From: SFWF01 sp964599835
GTDB taxonomy: Bacteria > Bacillota > Clostridia > Oscillospirales > Acutalibacteraceae
Assembly (NCBI GenBank): GCA_964599835.1
Contig: CAZRHF010000078.1
Location: 1 to 10,649 of the forward strand
Reading direction: 5' to 3'
DNA length: 10,649 nucleotides
The position numbers were made by a program, and so were the translations under genes. Every line of letters starts with the position of its first letter. The stretch's first letter is position 1. The notes below the pieces were generated by a model that saw only the letters and a list, made by a program, of their open reading frames with translations, searched no databases and was not told the origin of the DNA. Positions 1 through 5,343 of this stretch are shown here, piece by piece.

Positions 1-55
1 CACAAAACTTTTTATAAGTAAACAAAGAGCAGATGCTTTTTTGCATCTGCTCTTT
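1..55. repeat. 55-bp direct repeat, left copy
   Basis: This stretch is identical base for base to 894-948. It begins with CACAAAAC, runs through an AT-rich part and ends in a 13-bp inverted repeat (24-36 and 43-55). The next base differs (A at 56, T at 949), so the right boundary is exact. The left boundary is the window edge and may extend further. The two copies enclose the Fic/antitoxin genes, and the Fic stop codon at 54-56 overlaps the last bases of this copy. Confidence 0.95.
24..55 (-). terminator. Hairpin terminator after the Fic gene
   Basis: A perfect 13-bp stem (AAAGAGCAGATGC at 24-36, GCATCTGCTCTTT at 43-55) encloses a 6-nt loop. Read on the minus strand it starts at the Fic stop codon and is followed by a moderately T-rich tail (CTCTTTGTTTACTTAT). 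Because the stem is symmetric it could also act on plus-strand transcripts. The tail is not a clean U tract, so efficiency is uncertain. Confidence 0.7.
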
Positions 56-641
56 ACTTAATCTCATTATTAAAGATATCAAACAGATCGTCATTGACGC
101 CATTTGCTGCTTTGATTGTTGCAATCATAAGCAAATCGGGATTTATATTTGAAAAGTTGAAATCGTATCCGTTCAGTTTTATAAGTTTCGAAATAAAAAT
201 TCTTTGTGTTCTTCCGTTGCCCTCTCTAAAAGGGTGAAGATAATTCGTTGTTACATAAAAATCGACGATTTCTTCAACAAATCTTTCCCTTGTAGCACCT
301 TTAAAATAATTTTCTTTTTCAAGGCGTTTAAAAGAAGCTTCGCATAAGTTTTCAAGTTCTTTTACCGGGCAAAACAAGGTGCCCTTTTTAGAAAAATCAA
401 CTTTGCGCAAATCTCCTGCCCAATCATACAAATCTTCAAACAAAAAGCGGTGAACACTTTTATAATAATCAAAATTCAGCGGTAAGCTTGGTGCATCACC
501 TTCTAAAACAGCCGCTTTTGCAAAGGTGATTTCTGCCTCTACCTCAGATAACTTTTCATCATTCTTAATATTAAACTTATTTATTAAACAAGTAGTATTG
601 GGATAGCAACTGTCACCGCTTGCTTCAATACTATATCCCAT
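54..641 (-). CDS. fic: Fic-domain AMP-transferase (toxin)
   Basis: This 195-residue single-domain Fic protein is predicted to transfer AMP from ATP (less often another nucleotide-derived group) to a hydroxyl on target proteins in the cytoplasm. The Fic motif is intact: H136-P-F-R-E-G-N-G-R-T-Q-R147, with catalytic H136, the metal-binding acidic residue E140 and R147. A target-docking flap is visible around residues 77-92 (GDLRKVDFSKKGTLFC). There is no built-in inhibitory helix at either end, which fits a class I Fic protein held silent by a separate antitoxin. Such an antitoxin is encoded immediately upstream: its stop and this ATG share one base (TAATG), implying translational coupling. The known class I example is VbhT/VbhA of Bartonella. 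The gene is visibly more AT-rich than the glycosidase genes to its right, which suggests acquisition by transfer. The target is unknown. Confidence 0.93.
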   Translation of the reverse strand: MGYSIEASGDSCYPNTTCLINKFNIKNDEKLSEVEAEITFAKAAVLEGDAPSLPLNFDYYKSVHRFLFEDLYDWAGDLRKVDFSKKGTLFCPVKELENLCEASFKRLEKENYFKGATRERFVEEIVDFYVTTNYLHPFREGNGRTQRIFISKLIKLNGYDFNFSNINPDLLMIATIKAANGVNDDLFDIFNNEIK

Positions 642-814
642 TATGCACTCACCATAGCATTTTGTTTAACAATATCTATATATTCAGCCATTGTGATTTC
701 CTTTGCCAAAAGTTTTTCACAAAGAACCTTTGTGCGGTCTGAAACAGATAGACCTTCCATATTAAGAGATACTTCGGCATTTTTTAGCGCCATTTCAATC
801 TCGTTCTGACTCAA
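641..814 (-). CDS. VbhA-like antitoxin of the Fic toxin (TTG start)
   Basis: This small protein of 57 residues is the probable inhibitor of the adjacent Fic enzyme. Residues 16-21 read S-L-N-M-E-G, matching the class I Fic inhibitory motif (S/T)xxxE(G/N). In that mechanism the glutamate (here E20) pairs with the second Fic-motif arginine and prevents productive ATP binding. Its place just upstream of fic, with a one-base overlap, is the usual antitoxin-toxin order. I chose the TTG at 812-814 because AAGGAAG (823-829, minus strand) lies 8 nt before it. An in-frame upstream TTG at 863-865 would add 17 residues but has no ribosome binding site, and the added residues look unlike the family. The start is therefore an inference, while the motif and gene order are direct observations. 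Confidence 0.85.
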   Translation of the reverse strand: MSQNEIEMALKNAEVSLNMEGLSVSDRTKVLCEKLLAKEITMAEYIDIVKQNAMVSA

Positions 815-873
815 AAAAATCACTTCCTTCACTTGAAGTATATCACACTTCGTTAGACTTTTCAATTATAACT

Positions 874-915
874 ATACTTTTTAAGTATTATACCACAAAA
901 CTTTTTATAAGTAAA
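874..915 (-). promoter_or_regulatory. Promoter of antitoxin-fic with overlapping palindrome
   Basis: On the minus strand TTTACT (915-910) and TATAAT (892-887) are separated by 17 bp. The -10 is a consensus match and the -35 matches 4 of 6. The -35 lies inside the right copy of the 55-bp repeat and the -10 just outside it. A palindrome, ATACTT-3 nt-AAGTAT (874-888), overlaps the downstream edge of the -10 and is a candidate site for autorepression, as is common for toxin-antitoxin operons. The predicted transcript start near 880 gives a leader of about 66 nt before the TTG start. Confidence 0.6.
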
Positions 916-948
916 CAAAGAGCAGATGCTTTTTTGCATCTGCTCTTT
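894..948. repeat. 55-bp direct repeat, right copy
   Basis: Identical to 1-55 at an offset of 893 bp. It sits between the antitoxin promoter -10 and the end of the DMT transporter gene. It holds both the hairpin that terminates the transporter operon and the -35 element used by the antitoxin-fic promoter. Recombination between the two copies would remove exactly one 893-bp unit carrying the module and leave a single terminator. Confidence 0.95.
917..948 (-). terminator. Hairpin terminator of the esterase-GH28-DMT operon
   Basis: The same 13-bp perfect stem and 6-nt loop as at 24-55 (arms 917-929 and 936-948). On the minus strand it follows the DMT transporter stop (955-957) by about 6 nt and is followed by a T-rich stretch, so it is the natural end of that operon. 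Confidence 0.75.
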
Positions 949-954
949 TGATAA

Positions 955-1842
955 TTAAAATCGCGACAGAACTATCGCGGCGAAAACGAGGACGATTCCT
1001 ATAATACTGTTACGGCTGGGTCTTTCGGAGAAGCAGAGCCAGGCCATAAGACTTCCTGCCGCTAAAAGAGCTCCGTTATAGACGGGATACATAACTACGG
1101 CATCAATAAGTGAGGATGCAAGGGTCTGAAAGTAGGTAACGCTGTAAAAACATACCGCCATTACAGTAACGGTCGGGAATATTCTTTTAAGTCCTGATAC
1201 CCGTTTTCTGAAAGTTTTTTTATTCGGCAAAAACAGCGATATGGGAATAAGAACGGCAAGGGATATGACCAAGGAATAAAAGGTGAACAGATGAACCGAA
1301 GTATCGGGCAGGTTTTTTGTAAACCATTTTTGGGTGACCGAGGAGATTCCTGCGGTCAAAAATACCGAAAGCAATAGAAGTGCGTGAATAAACTGCAGTT
1401 TTCCCCGTTGCTCCTTCTGATAAAGGCTCATAAAGAAGATCGCCGAAAGAATGAGGGCTATTGCAGCGATTTTTGCAGGAGTGATATCTTCACCGAAAAG
1501 GAATATTCCCGAAAGCGCCGCAATTATAAAGCTGGCTGAGTTGGAGGCGCTGGCAAGCAGATAAACGCCCGATTTAAGCGCCAACACCCAAACCACGTAA
1601 TTAAGCCCCATAACGGCTCCCGAAAGGATGCAGACTACCAAGCCTGTCAGCGGAATTCTGAAATCTCCGCCGCGTATCAGTAGGATAAGCACCGCACCGA
1701 TAACGGTGCAAAGACCGTTTCGAAGCATAGTCATATCCACCGTATCGGACACACTCTCCACACGGTCGCTTATCTTTTTGGAGCAGTAGCTTTTAGTAAG
1801 ATTCAGAAGAGTGGCAATCGCAAGATATAAAAATCCCATCAC
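955..1842 (-). CDS. EamA/DMT-family membrane transporter
   Basis: This 295-residue integral membrane protein has about ten hydrophobic segments (roughly residues 3-19, 42-57, 64-85, 94-116, 122-140, 150-170, 184-205, 222-241, 246-270 and 278-293). They form two five-helix halves, the architecture of the drug/metabolite transporter superfamily with two EamA repeats. Each half ends in a similar pattern: a charged loop (GEDITPAK near 117, SERPSRNS near 272) followed by a helix. DMT proteins move small metabolites, often by export. The substrate cannot be read from sequence, but its place as last gene of a pectinase-like operon suggests a sugar, uronate or breakdown product. It is translationally coupled to GH28: the GH28 TGA (1839-1841) lies within GTGATG, so either the GTG at 1842 or the ATG at 1839 may be the start. 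AAAGGAG (1851-1857) lies 8 nt from the GTG and 11 nt from the ATG, favouring GTG slightly. Confidence 0.85.
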   Translation of the reverse strand: MMGFLYLAIATLLNLTKSYCSKKISDRVESVSDTVDMTMLRNGLCTVIGAVLILLIRGGDFRIPLTGLVVCILSGAVMGLNYVVWVLALKSGVYLLASASNSASFIIAALSGIFLFGEDITPAKIAAIALILSAIFFMSLYQKEQRGKLQFIHALLLLSVFLTAGISSVTQKWFTKNLPDTSVHLFTFYSLVISLAVLIPISLFLPNKKTFRKRVSGLKRIFPTVTVMAVCFYSVTYFQTLASSLIDAVVMYPVYNGALLAAGSLMAWLCFSERPSRNSIIGIVLVFAAIVLSRF

Positions 1843-3110
1843 AGCTCATTCTCCTTTACCGTTGTGTTTTCGGTGATGAAATTCTTTACAAATTCCACCG
1901 TTCCGTAGTTTTCAGCACCTATCAAAACGTTTTTAATATTTACGTTTTCTATTTCGTGATTCTTTACACCTCTGACCGTAAAGGCGGAGGTGGTTTTTTT
2001 GCACACAAAGTTTTCAATATGCAGATTTCGCACCACAGGCATATTCAGGTCGGGCTGACTGTAATCGTCAAGAGGCTCACCCTCATACCGCATATTTATA
2101 CGAACAGCGTCAAGAGTTGCATGATCGACAACAATGTTTTCGACATCGATGTTTTCGACAACGCCTCCCCTGCCCTTCATTGTTTTAAGGTTAAAGCCGC
2201 TCTTTACCCTCTCTAACCGACAGTCGTGAATATAGATATTACGAGCGGAGGCAGAGGTCTCGCTTCCGATGGTAATTCCGCCTTCACTACAGTTTACTGC
2301 ACGGCAGTTCCTGATTTCGATATCCTCACAGGGTCTGCCCGATTCCCAGGCATCCTCATCCCTGCCTGCCTTTATACAGCACATATCATCGCCGCCCGAA
2401 ATAACACATCCGTCGGCAATAGCACGCCTGCAATATTCGAAATTAAGGCCGTCGGTATTGGGGGCATTCTGTGGATTTTCTACGGTAAGTTCTCTGACAA
2501 CGATATTCTCGCACCAGGCAAGATGCACCGTCCAGGAAGGGCTGTTTTTAAGTGTGACGTCGCTAAGCAGAACGTTTTCACACTCTGCAAACTGTAGCAT
2601 TCTCGGACGGACGCCGTCCTCGGGTTTATCGTAGACCCTTTCGCTCAGGGGCGCAAGAGCTTTTCCTTTCCTGATAAGATCTTCCATTCCCGGCTGGTGC
2701 TTTTTCATATACCACCAGGCCTCGCCGTGACCGTCAAGAACCCCTTTGCCTGTAAGGGCAATATTTCTGCAACGGTAGGCATAGATGAAGTGTGATGCGC
2801 TATACACGCGGTTTCCTGCAAGAATACCGTAGACCACGGGGAGATAGTCGGTAAACTCGGTACTGAATTCAACCAGGGCGCCTTCTGAAATATGAAGTTC
2901 AACGTTATCGCGAAGATGAATAGGCCCTGTGAGCCAGCGGCCTTTGGGGATAACTACTCTTCCGCCGCCCGACTTTGAGCATTTTCCGATTGCGGCGTTT
3001 ATTGCTTTGGTAGCTTTTTCTCCCTCGGTAGCTCCAAATTCTGTTATATTGAATATTCTATCGGGAAAGCAGGGTTCTACGGGAGGGGCAAAGTGTTTAA
3101 AGTATCTCAA
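1839..3110 (-). CDS. GH28 polygalacturonase-like glycoside hydrolase
   Basis: This 423-residue protein has a parallel beta-helix signature of the pectinase family and is predicted to hydrolyse galacturonic-acid-containing oligosaccharides. The N-terminus has the pectate-lyase-like opening (NITEFGATEG near 21-30, SGGGRVVIPKGRWLTGPI near 47-64). The three catalytic aspartates of GH28 are present: D220 in NTDG, and D241 and D242 in SGGDD. Two other conserved motifs are altered: the usual histidine of HGG.xIGSE is E276 (EGGITIGSE), and the arginine of the R-(I/L)-K motif is N307 (FNLKT). There is no signal peptide, so it probably acts in the cytoplasm on imported oligomers. The start is a TTG (3108-3110) with GAGG 7 nt upstream, overlapping the esterase stop. 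The altered motifs leave exact specificity open, with rhamnogalacturonan-type or modified galacturonan linkages as alternatives. Confidence 0.9.
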   Translation of the reverse strand: MRYFKHFAPPVEPCFPDRIFNITEFGATEGEKATKAINAAIGKCSKSGGGRVVIPKGRWLTGPIHLRDNVELHISEGALVEFSTEFTDYLPVVYGILAGNRVYSASHFIYAYRCRNIALTGKGVLDGHGEAWWYMKKHQPGMEDLIRKGKALAPLSERVYDKPEDGVRPRMLQFAECENVLLSDVTLKNSPSWTVHLAWCENIVVRELTVENPQNAPNTDGLNFEYCRRAIADGCVISGGDDMCCIKAGRDEDAWESGRPCEDIEIRNCRAVNCSEGGITIGSETSASARNIYIHDCRLERVKSGFNLKTMKGRGGVVENIDVENIVVDHATLDAVRINMRYEGEPLDDYSQPDLNMPVVRNLHIENFVCKKTTSAFTVRGVKNHEIENVNIKNVLIGAENYGTVEFVKNFITENTTVKENEL

Positions 3111-4369
3111 TTTTCTTCCTCACTTTTTGTCAGCGCACATTCCATTTGGGCAAGGACTCTCATCACGTAACCGCGGCCGATATCGGGAATAATTTCTTCT
3201 CTACCGATAGTGCGGCCGTCGAAGGTAGGTTTAAATATATCGGAAAATTTTATGTTTTGCGGCATAGTTTTTCCCGTAAGTTTTTGAGCCAATTCGTCGG
3301 TCGTGAGGCCGGCGGCAGGCAGATCGATCTTCCAATGCTCCGAAAGTGTCAATACAGATCTGTTATCGGTTTTGAATGATATGTTTAAATTAAATATCTC
3401 GCAAAAAAAGTCGGCAATAAGGCTTCTGTCATCCTCAGTCCAGGAGTGGGTCGTATTGGTAGAGCTACCTCTGAAGTTCTCATCCGCACCAACCATACGG
3501 TAGGTCTGCTCCACTTTACGGACGGTTCGCATAAAAATATCAAAGGGTATTAATCCGTCGCTGAATCCCTGCTCTATCATAAGGGGTTTCGGAGCAAACA
3601 GCGAAAGTATTTCCCACATATCGGGGCCGTAGGCGCAGCCGGGAAGCAGATTGCAGGCGCAATGCGTTCGTTCTTTTGAATGAATGTATGAAAAATCGGA
3701 AGGATAGCCCGTTGCACAAAGGGCGGTAAGCTCGGGAGCAAGGGCGGCAAGGAAGGTACAAAGGGTTCCTCCGCCCGAATTGCCGCAGGCACCTACCCGG
3801 CTTTTATCTACAAAATGCTTATCTATCATATATCGGATAAGAGCAACCGACTCCATAAGTATCATTCCTTGCAGAGTCAGGCCGCAGTAAAATGGCGCAA
3901 CGGCATCCTTATGTCCGTAAAGGCTTCGGTCTCCCTGACCGATGTTGTCCGGAAGCATAACGGCAATTCCCATTCGCGCAAGGCGCTCTGCCATCAGAAG
4001 ATAACTATCGGTAAGTCGCCCGTCCTCGCCGTGGCCGCAAAATACAAATATAAGCGGGACCTTTCCGTTTTTTGCCGCTTTGGGCATAAACAAGGTTCCC
4101 ACCGAGTGGAAGTTTTCCCAGGTGGTGAACCTCAGCTGTGAAACGCTGTAGCAGTCGCACTCGTCACGGCTGATTTCTTCCATATCACTTATCACAGGAA
4201 GAAGTTTTTCATCGAAGGCCAGCATCCTTTTAACCTTTTCAGTTATCTTTTGACGCTCTTCATCTGTAGTAGGAAACCCGAAGGACTTTTCTGCGCGCGT
4301 CTGCGCAAAACGCCTTTCATATTGGTCGTAGATCTCCATCGTATGAAGCCATTTTTCATTTTGAGTCAT
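3107..4369 (-). CDS. Alpha/beta-hydrolase, probable acetyl esterase
   Basis: This 420-residue serine hydrolase is predicted to cleave ester groups, plausibly acetyl, from plant oligosaccharides. A nucleophile elbow G-N-S198-G-G-G is clear, preceded by the oxyanion-region sequence FCGHGEDGR (110-118) and the LPDNIGQGDRS segment (139-149). D271 (GFSDGLIPF) and H308 (THSWTED) complete a likely catalytic triad. It resembles the large acetyl-xylan-esterase/Abhydrolase_7-type proteins that accompany glycosidases, though the exact esterase family is not certain. No signal peptide is present. The ATG at 4369 has GGAGG 8 nt upstream (4378-4382). It is the first gene of a three-gene operon, and its TGA overlaps the TTG start of GH28. 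The last ~90 residues lie after the catalytic domain and are of unknown role. A peptidase-like use of the fold cannot be excluded, but the neighbours favour a carbohydrate esterase. Confidence 0.82.
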   Translation of the reverse strand: MTQNEKWLHTMEIYDQYERRFAQTRAEKSFGFPTTDEERQKITEKVKRMLAFDEKLLPVISDMEEISRDECDCYSVSQLRFTTWENFHSVGTLFMPKAAKNGKVPLIFVFCGHGEDGRLTDSYLLMAERLARMGIAVMLPDNIGQGDRSLYGHKDAVAPFYCGLTLQGMILMESVALIRYMIDKHFVDKSRVGACGNSGGGTLCTFLAALAPELTALCATGYPSDFSYIHSKERTHCACNLLPGCAYGPDMWEILSLFAPKPLMIEQGFSDGLIPFDIFMRTVRKVEQTYRMVGADENFRGSSTNTTHSWTEDDRSLIADFFCEIFNLNISFKTDNRSVLTLSEHWKIDLPAAGLTTDELAQKLTGKTMPQNIKFSDIFKPTFDGRTIGREEIIPDIGRGYVMRVLAQMECALTKSEEEN

Positions 4370-4390
4370 ATCAAACGCCTCCCGCTAACG

Positions 4391-4419
4391 ATTATATCGT
4401 TTTATGTCGGATTTCTCAA
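4391..4419 (-). promoter_or_regulatory. Promoter of the esterase-GH28-DMT operon
   Basis: On the minus strand TTGAGA (4419-4414, 5 of 6 consensus) and TATAAT (4396-4391, consensus) are spaced 17 bp apart. The predicted start is near 4384, giving a very short leader that begins at the GGAGG (4382-4378) ribosome binding site. The left arm of a perfect inverted repeat (4424-4434) lies 4 bp upstream of the -35, a suitable place for an activator. Confidence 0.78.
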
Positions 4420-4463
4420 TGCACAATATTACAGTTAATTTGCACGATTTTCCTGTAATATTG
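4420..4463. promoter_or_regulatory. Candidate AraC operator: inverted and direct repeats
   Basis: CAATATTACAG (4424-4434) and CTGTAATATTG (4453-4463) are perfect 11-bp inverted repeats separated by 18 bp. Overlaid on them, TGCACAATATTACAGT (4420-4435) and TGCACGATTTTCCTGT (4441-4456) match at 12 of 16 positions as direct repeats exactly 21 bp apart. A 21-bp period (two helix turns) is a common spacing for AraC-family half-sites. The right arm overlaps the regulator's own -35 and the left arm abuts the -35 of the divergent operon. Binding is inferred, not shown. Confidence 0.65.
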
Positions 4464-4489
4464 ACTTAAAACGGCTTTAGTGTTATACT
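4461..4489 (+). promoter_or_regulatory. Promoter of the first AraC regulator
   Basis: TTGACT (4461-4466) and TATACT (4484-4489) are spaced 17 bp apart, with a TGn extension (4481-4483) before the -10. The predicted start near 4496 leaves a leader of about a dozen bases, beginning at the GAGG (4497-4500) that lies 7 nt before the ATG. The -35 shares its first three bases with the inverted repeat arm 4453-4463, so occupancy there should repress the gene. Confidence 0.75.
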
Positions 4490-4507
4490 TTTTTACGAGG
4501 TGAGAAT

Positions 4508-5296
4508 ATGATAATACCCTTTGAAAAGCTTAAACGGTATGATTTTGCACTGTCAAGTATCAGAGCAATAAGGCAGATGCCGAAATATCGGGAGCTTCAG
4601 GCGTCAGGTAGGATATGTAACGGATTTATTTACGTTGTCAGCGGTGAGTGCCGATATAAATTTGAAGGCGGCAGTTTTACTCTCCGTAGCGGAGAAATAG
4701 CATATCTACCCTACGGCTCACATCATACCCTTAAGATAGAAAGCGATGCGATAGTTTTCTACCGAATAGATTTTACCCTTAAAATTGAAAGAGAGCTTGC
4801 TTATTTTTCCGACCGCCCCCTGAAATTTTACGGAAAGGTCTCACCCGAATGTGCCGAGGCTATAGTTTCCCTTACCGAAAGCTGCGGAATGTTTGAAAAC
4901 TCAATAATCAAAACTCAAAAGCTCTGCACCGTTCTTGCATCTCTCCAAAGCCCTTCAGAAAACAGAAAAACAAACAAGCTCGCACCAGCACTTATCCACC
5001 TGCAGGAATATGCTTTTGAAGACATAAATTGCGGAGAGCTTGCAAAACTGTGTTTTCTCAGTACATCAAGATTTTACGAAATGTTTAAAGAGGAACTTGG
5101 TATGACGCCTCTTGAATACAGAAACGAACTGTTGATAAAACGGGCTAAAACGCTTCTTTCGGCAGGAGACATTTCGGTAAATGAGGTTGCCTTGTCCATA
5201 GGTTTTGAAAACACGGCCTATTTCAGTCGTTTCTTTAAAAAGCAGGTCGGCATTTCTCCAAGCGAGTATGTCAAAAAATTATTGAAAAACACGTAG
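4508..5296 (+). CDS. AraC-family regulator with cupin sensor domain
   Basis: This 262-residue transcription factor has an N-terminal cupin-like ligand-binding domain (about 35-95, with NGFIYVVSGE, a LRSGEIAYLPYGSHH turn and an FYRIDF strand) and a C-terminal AraC/XylS DNA-binding domain (about 160-262). Two helix-turn-helix units are visible: near 174-196 (INCGELAKLCFLSTSRFYEM) and near 222-244 (ISVNEVALSIGFENTAYFS). They are followed by the family hallmark FFKKQVGISPSEY. The cupin probably binds a sugar or oligosaccharide from the target polysaccharide. It is divergent from the esterase-GH28-DMT operon and lies 47 bp before the DUF4838 gene, so both are likely targets. Repeats between the divergent promoters suggest autoregulation as well. 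The start is ATG with GAGG 7 nt upstream. The ligand is not known. Confidence 0.93.
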   Translation: MIIPFEKLKRYDFALSSIRAIRQMPKYRELQASGRICNGFIYVVSGECRYKFEGGSFTLRSGEIAYLPYGSHHTLKIESDAIVFYRIDFTLKIERELAYFSDRPLKFYGKVSPECAEAIVSLTESCGMFENSIIKTQKLCTVLASLQSPSENRKTNKLAPALIHLQEYAFEDINCGELAKLCFLSTSRFYEMFKEELGMTPLEYRNELLIKRAKTLLSAGDISVNEVALSIGFENTAYFSRFFKKQVGISPSEYVKKLLKNT

Positions 5297-5309
5297 AATA
5301 TGCTATAAT
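5282..5309 (+). promoter_or_regulatory. Promoter of the DUF4838 gene
   Basis: TTGAAA (5282-5287, 5 of 6) lies inside the last codons of the AraC gene and TATAAT (5304-5309, consensus) follows after 16 bp, with TGC immediately before the -10 making an extended -10. This gives the DUF4838 gene its own transcript with a leader of roughly 28 nt. No terminator separates it from the regulator, so read-through from the AraC promoter is also likely. No copy of the 4424-4463 operator repeat is seen here. Confidence 0.72.
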
Positions 5310-5343
5310 TTCATCAGAATAATCGCTTTGCGAGGTGCGCACT

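Noticed and set aside
1..948. Insertion sequence or CRISPR explanation for the paired repeats
   Set aside because: Only two repeat copies exist, at 893-bp spacing and with genes between them. There is no transposase and no terminal inverted repeat, and the internal palindrome is explained as a terminator.
4370..4507. Riboswitch or attenuator before the esterase operon
   Set aside because: Promoter positions predict leaders of only about 12-15 nt on both sides, too short for a structured RNA element. The repeats are better explained as protein binding sites.
5335..5343. GTG start three codons upstream for the DUF4838 gene
   Set aside because: The GTG overlaps the GAGG ribosome binding site that is correctly placed 8 nt before the ATG at 5344.
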